DNA of 64,000 bases from Datura wrightii. Taxonomy: Eukaryota; Streptophyta; Magnoliopsida; Solanales; Solanaceae. This document shows, one piece after another, positions 12,023 through 22,078 of this stretch. The position numbers were made by a program, and so were the translations under genes. The stretch spans positions 88,596,001-88,660,000 of the forward strand of contig JASDFA010000019.1 in the NCBI GenBank assembly GCA_035772735.1, given 5' to 3'. Position 1 is the first letter of the stretch; each line of letters begins with the position of its first letter. The notes under the pieces were generated by a model. The model had not been told where the DNA came from and ran no database searches. It saw only the letters and a list, made by a program, of their open reading frames with translations.

Positions 12023-14146
12023 GCTACAATCTTCTCTCTTTCTCTCCTCTGTTTATATCCTCTTCTCTCACCCAAACTCTAATAAACCCAGAAGATCACA
12101 TCTGTTTTCCCATACATGGCCGATGAAATCTCCGCAAAGAATACGACAACATGATCCTTCTGCCAAGGCTGCGCCATTTTTAAGACTAGTTCAGCGATGC
12201 AGAAATCGAGTAGGTTGATTCTTCGTCGGATTCGAAATATTTTTGGTTCTACAGGGGATTGAATCCACCTCAAGTATGAAAATTCTAGTTTGCATCCACG
12301 CCCATTTTCGGTTCACTCACGTAAGCTATGACTTTGTACAAGTGTATGTCCCGGTTTTCAATCATTAATTTTCGGTTAATGTTTGCGATTGTCATATATA
12401 AAATCACTGAATTCTACAAATTTTGGTTTATGTCGGCCCTAATGTTTTTATTAACTGATTGTTTATTTCTATTTGTCTTCTACAAAATATGCATATGTTT
12501 GAGCCTGGAACAGTATTTCTCTGTCCTTTATTTAACTTTCAAGTGCTTAGCCTAATGCATGTTTTACCCTTTCATTAGCTAATCTTGTGTGATGCATGAC
12601 AGTTAGACTATTCTATTTCCTCTCCCCCTCCTTAAACCTTGAACTGTGATGATCTTATATATTAAATATAGTAATTCGAAGGTCCTTGCAAATTACTTCA
12701 AATTGAAACAATTTTGGTAAACTTTAATGATATTTTTTCTCTTTTCAACTGATCCGAGATATTTCTTCCTATATGTGTGCTTAATAATTACAGATAATCA
12801 GAATTGCATTTATATGACAAGTTCGGGTAAGATAATAGCATGTCTTATTTATAATCGATTTCTTTCTTCTCCTCAGTAATTAGAATCATATTAATATTTG
12901 TTTATTTATGACAAACTTGGTTTGATTAATTTTTCTTTTCATGACAACTTTATATGTTAATTATGGTAACCTACGATCTTGTATTTATGTGATTAACATG
13001 TCAACTTTATTTTCTAGAGATTTTTTTTGATAAGTAGAATGTGTTGTTCTTTGAAATTAATTCTGCCCTCTTTGATCGATGAAATTCTCACATGATTGAT
13101 TATTTTCCTTCCTGTTTTTCCTGATTTGAGGATTTGGTTATTTATGTTATTTGTTTATACACAATTTGTTCTACTTAAGGGAACTTGGGTGACTGGTTTG
13201 CTTTCCTTTTTTCTTAAACTGATTTAGTACCTGATTATTATGGTAGAATTCGATTAGCTTTTATCAATTATGATTTGCCTTTATTAATTAAGGAACAAAA
13301 TTTCCTTTAATTGATTCTCCCATCTATTTCCTTTCCTTTATTCTCTCGTATGATCCAACTATATAAGCATACCTTCTCCTTTTGTTTTAATTCGGCCGAA
13401 CCACTCCTAGTCTAAGGGAGTATCATTCCAACATGACTTTTTGAGAAAAGAAAATAAAAACATTCTTGCTCTTTCTAGTACTCAAGTCTCATTACCCCGA
13501 AAGCTTCACTAAGTTTCTAATCTTCAATTTTAAGTCATATTTTCTTGACTGGTTAGTCCATTCAGCTATGCCAATGTTTGTCTATTTTAATTATTGGTCA
13601 AATATGACATGATTCATGTTTAAATCATACCTATTTAATTTATTTATTGATTTCTTTATGTCTATGAAAAACATGAATCTTATTCGTAATTCATAACTAT
13701 GATAGTCATGTACTTACCTATATATGCCTATTATCTGTATCTGGGTTCTTGTGTTTGTGTGGTTGAAATTATGTGTTGTTTGTTTAAAATTTTATTATTA
13801 TTATTATTATTTTTATTTTTATTTTTTTTTCAACTTGCAATTTCTTACAAAATCCTTTTGTTACATTTTGTCACAGTCTTTGCCTATTTTCTTATTTCAA
13901 CTAAAAATAGATAATGTGTTTTATAAATTATCAATTGTATATGAATACTGCCTCTTAACCTATAATTATTGGGAAAGTAAAGGAATTACGAGGTCTAATT
14001 CCATAACTTTTAAATTGAGCCTACCTATCCCTCGGATATAATATCGATCCAAGATTTTTTTTTCAAAAAAATTGTGTAGTTATATATAAATATCTTATAT
14101 GCTTATAGACAAAATTTAAATCTTTGCTTAGAAAAAATATATCTCT
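12023..14146. other. Unassigned AT-rich region after LTR fragment
   Basis: It begins with a CT-rich stretch (about 12025-12075) like a 5' untranslated leader, then becomes AT-rich and intron-like. Small ORFs, such as 12328-12555, encode hydrophobic low-complexity peptides without domains. I find no gene. A transcript started by the adjacent LTR TATA box at 11872 is possible but unproven. Confidence 0.4.
13791..13812 (+). repeat. Short TTA/ATT microsatellite
   Basis: About seven uninterrupted trinucleotide units in AT-rich DNA, followed by a T-rich tract. Confidence 0.8.
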
Positions 14147-14167
14147 ATTATTATTATTATTATTATT
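14147..14167 (+). repeat. ATT microsatellite at left edge of pararetrovirus block
   Basis: Seven ATT units end exactly where homology between the two palindrome arms begins (14168). Together with the long ATT/ATC tract at 19085-19486, it brackets the viral block, suggesting integration into or repair at a simple repeat. Confidence 0.75.
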
Positions 14168-14170
14168 CAG

Positions 14171-15177
14171 ATCCATTTCTGGCTATACTTGGACCCATTG
14201 ATTATATAATTCTTTGAAATGGGTAGGCAAGATCTCAATTGTTGGTCCATGGTATGACCACCAATTTAAGAACCAGTTGGGAATAATATTGGAAAATTTC
14301 TTCTGGCACACCTTTATAAACCAAGTATGCTTATGTCTTTCATTGTTATAATACAAAGTATAACTGAACGCTTGGATATAATCCCAGTACGTGCAATTTA
14401 CTTTTGTACCATTATCAATGGTAATCTGTTTTTCCCTCAAAGTGGAAATTCCCCATTCTTCGGCTGATATAATCCTTTTGATAATAAATTTTGAGAAATT
14501 ATAAATTTTTTCATTATTAAAATGTTTGAAGTGAGATATCTCCACACTTTTAGTGTTTATCAAATATTTTCATAATAGCTGCAGGTTTTGTATGACTGAC
14601 CCGGGAAATAAAAATTTTCAGAGAAATACCTTTGGAGTAGATCCCAAGGTTGTTCTCTTCTATCAATATCATTGTCTTCCACAAGAAGTATGATTTCTTG
14701 TTTTTGTAATTTTTCGTAGTTCTTTATATCATCAGAACTTTCCATAGAAATGCTCGCATAGGTATCACCTTGCGGTTTTGCTTGATTGCTTAAATAATTC
14801 TGTAGAGCCTCATATAATGGGCTTTCTTTAGGAATATCTTCCAAACTTACAGATCCTGATGAAGATGCTTCATCTCTTCTCTTGTTTACAAGAGTTCTAT
14901 TTCCCATTTGTATAATTGGGTTTGAATAGCTGCCTCTAGAGGTAATATAATTTCCTCTTTGTATTAGCCTTATCCTTTTATTTTGTTTTTCTATTGTCTT
15001 ATCAAAATCAGATATCATTTGGATTACTTGATTAATATCTATATCATTTTTGTTAATATTGTCTAGCATTGTTAGATAACGCTTTTTATGAAATCTGGCG
15101 ATCTTCAATTGTTTTTGAAATATCCAGTATAAAATATAATCATCTTTGATTGGTTCAAATGATGGTAAATTATTCAT
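14171..15177 (-). pseudogene. Pararetrovirus ORF2, truncated inverted copy
   Basis: Reads leftward from an ATG at 15177 that overlaps the stop of the RNase H frame (ATGA). The frame is open to about 14563, where a 1-base deletion relative to the right arm shifts it; the remainder reads on to the palindrome edge at 14168. The product is rich in Lys, Ile and Asn, with a basic N-terminal region and a Trp-rich stretch (WSYHGP). The family is not recognised. It may correspond to the unassigned last ORF of solendo- or florendo-like viruses. Confidence 0.75.
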
Positions 15178-15770
15178 TGTATAAACTCACGAGATAAAAA
15201 ATCAGGGAGAGAGTTATCACTTCCCTTTTTATACTCAATTTCAAAATCAAATGGAGCCAATTGAGCCTGCCATCTAGCAAATATCATTTTCGAAGCATCA
15301 TGTTTAAAGTCTTTATTAAACATAAACTTTACTGCCTGAGCATCAGTTCTTATCAAGAACTTCTGATTATACAAATCATCCTGAAATTTCAAAACACATT
15401 TAACAATAGTAAGCATTTCGTGAGCAACAGTGGCATATTTTTTCTGGGCTTCTGTCCACTTACCTGAATAATATCTAATCAAATATTCAATTTTATCATT
15501 GGGGTTTATTTGTTTAAGAATTTCCCCAAAACCAATATTAGATGCATCCGTTTCTATAATCTTTTTCCACGACGGATTAGCAAGAGTTAAACACGGAAGA
15601 GTTTTAACCTTTTCTTTAACCCTTTTTACTAATTCAGTATGGCTATCAGTCCAGGGCGACTTATGACCTTTCTTTAAACGATCATATAAAGGAGCTAGAT
15701 CTCGGGATAAATCTTTATAAAATGGAGAAATATAATTTAAACTACCAAGAAATCTTTGTAGTAGTAATTT
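15174..15770 (-). pseudogene. Pararetrovirus RT end and RNase H, left copy (open but truncated)
   Basis: The frame enters at the palindrome centre with the RT/RNase H connection (FLGSLNYI), continues through the first RNase H Asp (ETDASN), and ends with the caulimovirid-type SLPDFLSREF just before ORF2. I see no internal stop in this copy. The RT catalytic region is absent, so it is a fragment. The expected Gly/Ala after GFG is Glu, a change shared with the other copy. Confidence 0.82.
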
Positions 15771-15791
15771 CCTGATGTTCGTATAACTGAT
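15771..15791. other. Palindrome centre (21-bp spacer)
   Basis: These 21 bases separate the two arms and are not themselves inverted copies. They mark the fusion point of two head-to-head viral fragments. Confidence 0.85.
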
Positions 15792-17395
15792 AAATTACAA
15801 CTACAAAGATTTCTTGGTAGTTTAAATTATATTTCTCCATTTTATAAAGATTTATCCTGAGATCTAGCTCCTTTATATGATCGTTTAAAGAAAGGTCATA
15901 AGTCGCCCTGGACTGATAGCCATACTGAATTAGTAAAAAGGGTTAAAGAAAAGGTTAAAACTCTTCCGTGTTTAACTCTTGCTAATCCGTCGTGGAAAAA
16001 GATTATAGAAACGGATGCATCTAATATTGGTTTTGGGGAAATTCTTAAACAAATAAACCCCAATGATAAAATTGAATATTTGATTAGATATTATTCAGGT
16101 AAGTGGACAGAAGCCCAGAAAAAATATGTCACTGTTGCTCACGAAATGCTTACTATTGTTAAATGTGTTTTGAAATTTCAGGATGATTTGTATAATCAGA
16201 AGTTCTTGATAAGAACTGATGCTCAGGCAGTAAAGTTTATGTTTAATAAAGACTTTAAACATGATGCTTCGAAAATGATATTTGCTAGATGGCAGGCTCA
16301 ATTGGCTCCATTTGATTTTGAAATTGAGTATAAAAAGGGAAGTGATAACTCTCTCCCTGATTTTTTATCTCGTGAGTTTATACAATGAATAATTTACCAT
16401 CATTTGAACCAATCAAAGATGATTATATTTTATACTGGATATTTCAAAAACAATTGAAGATCGCCAGATTTCATAAAAAGCGTTATCTAACAATGCTAGA
16501 CAATATTAACAAAAATGATATAGATATTAATCAAGTAATCCAAATGATATCTGATTTTGATAAGACAATAGAAAAACAAAATAAAAGGATAAGGCTAATA
16601 CAAAGAGGAAATTATATTACCTCTAGAGGCAGCTATTCAAACCCAATTATACAAATGGGAAATAGAACTCTTGTAAACAAGAGAAGAGATGAAGCATCTT
16701 CATCAGGATCTGTAAGTTTGGAAGATATTCCTAAAGAAAGCCCATTATATGAGGCTCTATAGAATTATTTAAGCAATCAAGCAAAACCGCAAGGTGATAC
16801 CTATGCGAGCATTTCTATGGAAAGTTCTGATGATATAAAGAACTACGAAAAATTACAAAAACAAGAAATCATACTTCTTGTGGAAGACAATGATATTGAT
16901 AGAAGAGAACAACCTTGGGATCTACTCCAAAGGTATTTCTCTGAAAATTTATATTTCCCGGGTCAGTCATACAAAACCCGCAGCTATTATGAAAATGTTT
17001 TGATAAACACTAAAAGTGTGGAGATATCTCACTTCAAACATTTTAATGATGAAAAAATTTATAATTTCTCAAAATTTATTATCAAAAGGATTATATCAGC
17101 CGAAGAATGAGGAATTTCCACTATGAGGGAAAAACAGATTACCATTGATAATGGTACAAAAGTAAATTGCACGTACTGGAATTATATCCAAGCGTTCAGT
17201 TATACTTTGTATTATAACAATGAAAGACATAAGCATACTTGGTTTATAAAGGTGTGCCAGAAGAAATTTTCCAATATTATTCCCAACTGGTTCTTAAATT
17301 GGTGGTCATACCATGGACCAACAATTGAGATCTTGCCTACCCATTTCAAAGAATTATATAATCAATGGGTCCAAGTATCACCAGAAATGGATCTG
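15792..17395 (+). repeat. Right arm of 3.2-kb palindrome
   Basis: The 1604-base inverted partner of 14168-15770. Homology ends at 17395, while the viral sequence of this copy continues to about 18834. Confidence 0.93.
15801..16388 (+). pseudogene. Pararetrovirus RT end and RNase H, right copy
   Basis: The same segment as the left copy, on the plus strand. It carries a TGA stop at 15858-15860 where the left copy has CGA, a C-to-T change at a CpG. The rest is open to TGA 16386-16388. RNase H features include the first Asp in ETDASN and the terminal SLPDFLSREF. Confidence 0.82.
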
Positions 17396-17925
17396 TTATA
17401 CAAAAAAAACATGTCAACTGGCCAGAAAAAATTGGTCATGTATATTTCTTTATGGAATTCTCTATCCCATGGATTCACAAATGGATTCCAGAATTTGGTT
17501 ATACTGAAGAACAAATTCCTTGCATCTACCGAACTTATTATAACAATTTTTGGGATAAAATGATGAAAAAAGACCCCAAAACCAACAAATTGTATGGACA
17601 AGAAACTCTGGAAGAAATTAGTCATAAAATAAAGGATTATGGCGAAAGACCTCGAGTTATCAAAATTGAGGATAGTCCTTTAAAACATATTGCCAGAAAA
17701 ATCATATACCAGCCCGGCAATAAAGAGGAACAGATTGAAGCATACATGCAAGAAGTTCGAAAAAATCTAATGATATCATTCGAACAAATTGCTGAAAAAT
17801 CTGAAAAATCTGATACATCACTGAAAAGTAGTCAATCCATAAATGAAGATTCGCAGGTTGACGAAGAAATAGACATTGATAAGGTCTTGGAAGAAGCTAA
17901 AAAATTAATTCAGCACGAGAAATAA
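16385..17925 (+). pseudogene. Pararetrovirus ORF2, longer right copy
   Basis: ATG 16385 overlaps the RNase H stop in an ATGA arrangement, which suggests coupled translation as known for pararetroviruses. The ORF would span about 510 codons. It is broken by TAG 16760-16762, by TGA 17108-17110 (a Trp codon in the left copy) and by a frameshift near the A run at 17402-17409. The C-terminal part is Glu/Lys/Ser-rich and possibly coiled. The function is not recognised. A transactivator or inclusion-body-like role is one possibility from position only. Confidence 0.75.
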
Positions 17926-18095
17926 GGATTTCGAATGCAGACGGAACAAGAAAAGAAACAAATGAAATAAAGACCCCACAATTCATAAACAGGTGGGACC
18001 CATGATAAAAGAAGACAAAGATAGTTGTCACTGTTCATTGATATATGAACAGTATTTTCATTTCTTATTTAAAGAGGCCTTTGCCTCAATTGTAA
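17926..18095 (+). promoter_or_regulatory. Pararetrovirus intergenic promoter region
   Basis: Non-coding DNA after ORF2 contains TATTTAAA at 18066-18073, followed by GAGGCCTTTGCCTC. This placement and layout match the pregenomic RNA promoter of caulimovirids. No ORF is present. Activity in the present genome is unknown. Confidence 0.6.
18066..18073 (+). promoter_or_regulatory. TATA box of pararetrovirus promoter
   Basis: TATTTAAA about 140 bases after the end of ORF2 and about 760 bases before the partial primer site. This spacing matches the long leader of caulimovirid pregenomic RNA. Confidence 0.6.
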
Positions 18096-18185
18096 AGCAA
18101 GAGTCTTTCTTTTAAGTTTAAAGTTTTTAGTTTTCCTTCCGTCTCTCTCTAGTCTCTTTTCTAAAGTTTTGTAACACTTTGTAAA

Positions 18186-18196
18186 GTTTCAATAAG
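18186..18196 (+). terminator. Candidate poly(A) signal of pararetrovirus RNA
   Basis: An AATAAGAA string about 120 bases downstream of the TATA box, where caulimovirids place their 3' end signal within the terminal redundancy. The match to AATAAA is imperfect. Confidence 0.3.
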
Positions 18197-18294
18197 AAGA
18201 AAAAGAAAATCGTTCATCTCTTGGACACAACTCTGGTGTTGACAGGTACTTTATTTCTCTTTCTTTTATTTCTTTTATTTGCATAAGTCGGATG

Positions 18295-18545
18295 ATATCC
18301 GGCTAAGTTCTCTCTCTATATTGAATACAAGCTTATTGATTGCATATTAATGATGAATTAGGCCTATTAAAATTCAGAGATTCATTCATAAAGATAATTA
18401 ACCACTATATGACTTCAACCAATGCTGTTTGAATGCTTAGCTTGGTTCCGAGATGGTGGTACAGTCGATGCAAGTACTGTAGAATTTCAGATTTGCCTTA
18501 GTGGCTACGTCTAGCGTGTGGTGAGAAGCCCGATTTGTTGTTATG
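18295..18545 (+). repeat. Leader inverted repeat, arm 1
   Basis: A 251-base stretch of the viral leader is found again in opposite orientation at 18833-19086. One 3-base indel and a few substitutions separate the arms. Confidence 0.9.
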
Positions 18546-18826
18546 TTTTAAGGGCGATTATATCCCACTGAATCCTTCGGGATGTCCTAGACACATGGTC
18601 TCGAAACTCTACAGTATTTGTATTTTTGACAGGCCTCTTGCTTGGGTAAAAGTTTGACCATATAGTTAAGATTCAACCAAATATGACTTGAGGTTATATA
18701 AACAAGGTTATGAGTTTTTATGAATGAATTCCTTAATTTTAATCCTTGCTCGAGGATATTAATTTAGCCTAGTTCTGTAGAGGCCGTGCGGACTACCGCC
18801 AGCCGCTATAGATCCTGTCGCTGAAA

Positions 18827-18834
18827 TGGTATCA
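18827..18834 (+). other. Partial tRNA-Met primer site ending the viral leader
   Basis: TGGTATCA, the first 8 bases of the standard site, lies about 730 bases downstream of the expected transcription start. The sequence then jumps into the inverted leader copy. The fragment therefore ends inside the minus-strand primer site, where virion DNA of this family has a discontinuity. Confidence 0.5.
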
Positions 18835-19083
18835 TAACAATAAATCGGGCTTCTCACCACACGCTAGACGTAGCCACTAAGGCAAATCTGAAATTCTACA
18901 GTACTTGCATCGACTGTACCACCATCTCGGAACTAAGCTAAGCATTCAAACAGCATTGGTTGAAGTCATATAGTATTGGTTAATTATCTTTATGAATGAA
19001 TCTCTGAATTTTAATAGACCTATTTCATCATTAATATGCAATCAATAAGCTTGTATTCAATATAGAGAGAGAACTTAGCCGGA

Positions 19084-19086
<3 letters not shown>
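18833..19086 (-). repeat. Leader inverted repeat, arm 2
   Basis: The reverse-orientation copy of 18295-18545. It runs directly into the ATT/ATC tract at the point where arm 1 reads GATGATATCC, that is ATCATC on this strand. Confidence 0.9.
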
Positions 19087-19140
<54 letters not shown>

Positions 19141-19165
19141 CATTATTATTATCATCATCATCATC

Positions 19166-19245
<80 letters not shown>

Positions 19246-19279
19246 CATCATTATTATCATTATTATTATTATCATCATC

Positions 19280-19338
<59 letters not shown>

Positions 19339-19391
19339 CATTATCATCATTATCATCATTATCATCATCATTATTATCATTATCATCATCA

Positions 19392-19486
<95 letters not shown>
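19085..19486 (+). repeat. Long (ATT/ATC)n microsatellite, ~134 units
   Basis: About 402 bases of ATT units with clustered ATC variants, uninterrupted in phase. The 139-codon open frame on the minus strand (Ile/Met only) is an artefact of the repeat. Confidence 0.97.
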
Positions 19487-20204
19487 GTGATCATCTTGAG
19501 ATCAACCTCAAATTAATTTGTTATAAAGGTTGACGGTCACGATCCATAATATTGTGTTTATGTTCCTATAAAGCAACAAACATTTTAGTTTTTTAAAACC
19601 TCTTTGAATCTTGTCTAATATTTCAGAAGCATTTGATTTGTTGTAAAATTATTTAAAAATTGTAACTTTTCTTATCATCCTGTTATTTTGTTGGGTTAAT
19701 TTATATGTCATAAATGGTGAGTTGTGACGAGAAAAAGGGGAAATAGTTTGCGATTTTATTTATTTATTTATTTATTTAAATCTTGTCAATATCCCTCTTC
19801 TTGCTTCTCGTAGTATTTTATTTTGTCTCTTTATTAATAATTGATTTAACATGTTTTATTATTTATTTAAATTAAGGTGTAGATATCTTATCGCATAATA
19901 TTATATTAAAATAACTTAATTTACTCTTAACTCATCTATTCTGAAATAGGGTTGGATTTGTATTTTTTTTAATGTAAATTATATTGTCACCTAATATCAC
20001 TTTAAAATAATTTAATTTATGCATAATTTATTTTCTTAAGTTTTAAACGTCTAATCTTATCTCTGCACATATACAATAAACGAGTTTGTGTGTCTATTAT
20101 TTTTTCATTAGTTAATTAATTTAATTTACGATCAAATTAATTATCCGTCTTGAAATGATGTTGTGTTTGTCACCTAGCTTATTTTAGTCTAAAAACTAAC
20201 AGAC
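19487..20204. other. Unassigned AT-rich region
   Basis: No ORF or domain. It includes a TTTA-type tetranucleotide run near 19755-19780. It may be the body of the LTR whose end lies at 20486. Confidence 0.4.
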
Positions 20205-20486
20205 TTTCTTTACCCATTTAGTCTCCCCACATAAATCGAATTTAGTCGGGACCCACAGTTGTGGACCTCGAAAGGTGCTTAACACCTTCTTTTTGAGGTA
20301 ATTTGAACCCTTACCCAATTCTGGTAGCGTAGATTAATAAAATGGAGTTATCCTCATAACTAGTTTAGAACGGTGCCCTAACGCACCTCAATACGTTAGG
20401 TAGCGACTCTTCCTCTTCAATTTAATTATCCTAAAAGAGTTGTCACATGTTGAATCCCGCTTTTCGCGGAGAAAATGGGGCGCGAC
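20205..20486 (+). repeat. Probable 3' end of an unrelated LTR (Tat/Ogre-like)
   Basis: This block ends in a GC-rich segment (GCTTTTCGCGGAGAAAATGG) and then GGGGCGCGACA, where the B LTR begins abruptly. I recall this ending from solanaceous Tat/Ogre-type LTRs, whose tRNA-Arg primer site would follow. Here it is cut off before any primer site. Confidence 0.4.
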
Positions 20487-21863
20487 AAGAAGTCGGTGAA
20501 TGAGGTATGTTAAGGCAGTATCCTTCGGCAAGTTAGTTTTCTGAGCATGATAACTCAATTTGAATCCCACTGAGAATACCAAAAGCATGTCTATTATGAT
20601 TAGTTGTTGTTATTAGTTGAGATCAGTATTCCATATTAGTTAGGGATGGATTATGCCTGTTTAGCCTTCATGACCGACCCCAGGGTTATTAGCTGTGTCG
20701 ACGCCCGCTAGGGGCGAGATGGCGTCGCTCTACGGAGCGGTATGCCATCCGCCAGGGACGAAGATGGGGTCCCAGGTTCTTATATGTCGTGGTTGGATTT
20801 ACACACCCCCGTCGAGCCTAGTGCCTGGGGTGCAGATATCAGGAGTCCACCGGACTCAGAAACAACTACAGTCAGGGCCGAGCGGGCTCAATTGCAGACC
20901 CAGAGGATTGGAAGGACGGCTATAGCTATTAGGTGACCCAGTGTGACCTTGGATAAAGGTATATAGATTGAGGTGTACTCATTAGGGCTTATGGGGGTCC
21001 CAGGTGGGTTATTCTGTGTTGGCTATACCTTCCGGCTTATGGGGGCCAAGTAAAGTTTATGTTTGCTTTAGATATTGATAATTAGACAGTAAGACATTCT
21101 ATACTCAGGTATGATCTCTATTCCTTCATTTCAGTTACTTTCAGTTCTACTTCTTTATTTTAGTCATTTACAGTTATCACCTTACATATTCAGTACATAT
21201 TGAACTGACGCCCTTTCTGGGGCGCTGCATTACTTGCCTGCAGGTACGGATAGACGAGGAGCAAGTCCCTCGTAGCTTTCAACCAGCATCACCAGAGTAG
21301 TTGGCTCTTTTCTTCCGGAGCTTGTAGATAGAAGGTTTACTTCTTTTAATTGTACAGTTCATAGGTAGGTCGGGGCCCTGTACCAACCATCATATTACTC
21401 CTAGAGGTTTGCGGATTGTTTCTATTTCCCTGTGGTTAGCTATTATTAGCAGTGTGGGGCCTATATGCACTTCAGTTTACGTGTTGGCTGTGTGGGGCCC
21501 ATATGTGTTTTAGTTTACATGTTGGCCGTGTGGGGCCTTGTTTAAATGGCAGATTAACGGCCTTGTCGGCCATAGATTAGCTTAGCACCGATTTTACTTC
21601 ACAGTCATAACTAGACATCATGGTGGTCTTGTCGGTCCGCATAGGATTTCCTATTATTGCCTGTTTCTGGTTAGCTGTTTTCTTTTACAGGTGGCTATAA
21701 GGCTTTGTCGGCTGGAGGTTATATTTACAGATGAGATATATCATGTTGTTCTCTTGATTGAAGAATTAGAGTTAGCCTTGCACTAGGAGTGCCTAGGCTC
21801 AGTCAGTTCAGATCCAAGTAGGGCACCAGGTGCCAATCATGCCTCCCAAGGTGGGGCATGACA
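20487..21863 (+). repeat. 5' LTR of element B, 5'-truncated
   Basis: It aligns with the 3' LTR from about 27905 onward and ends CATGACA at 21863. The U3 part with cassette and TATA box is missing because the copy is fused to another LTR end at 20486/20487. Confidence 0.88.
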
Positions 21864-21867
21864 AACT

Positions 21868-21879
21868 TGATATCAGCGC
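21868..21879 (+). other. Decayed primer binding site of element B
   Basis: TGATATCAGCGC aligns with TGGTATCAGAGC in element A (two changes) at the same distance from the LTR end. Confidence 0.75.
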
Positions 21880-22078
21880 GGGTCATATCCCAGGGAGTCT
21901 GCAAGACGTGCTAAGTAGAGTCTTGTCTATGGATGTGTTGTGCACCACATTCTATAGGCAGGAGGTTGCGAGGCATGATATGATGGTTACTCTTTTTCTT
22001 CTTATCCAGTCGTGCTATAGAGTTTTACAGTATAGGGTTGAGTCCCTAAGATTACCATATTCTTTTATCTACAGAGAA

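Larger units (their letters stand above)
14168..15770 (-). repeat. Left arm of 3.2-kb palindrome
   Basis: This 1603-base arm is the inverted copy of 15792-17395 with only scattered substitutions and a 1-base length difference (near 14565 here, 16995 in the other arm). The arms are separated by 21 bases. Both share a peculiar RNase H residue (GFGE), so the duplication came after that change. Confidence 0.93.
14168..19086. mobile_element. Rearranged endogenous pararetrovirus (Caulimoviridae) block
   Basis: It contains two opposed copies of a segment running from the end of RT through RNase H into a second ORF. The plus-strand copy continues to the ORF end, a pararetrovirus-type promoter, a long leader and a partial tRNA-Met primer site, followed by an inverted piece of the leader. 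No movement protein, coat protein, protease or RT core is present. RNase H and the ORF placed after it fit solendovirus- or florendovirus-like elements, which I cannot tell apart. All ORFs are broken or truncated, so this is a fossil. Confidence 0.85.

Noticed and set aside
12328..12555. Small hydrophobic ORF as a host gene
   Set aside because: AT-rich, low complexity, no homology signal, no conserved context.
14168..19086. A functional endogenous virus able to be released
   Set aside because: Movement, coat, protease and RT core sequences are absent and the remaining ORFs are broken; only fragments are present.
19085..19486. A 139-codon open frame on the minus strand
   Set aside because: It encodes only Ile and Met because of the ATT/ATC repeat; not a gene.
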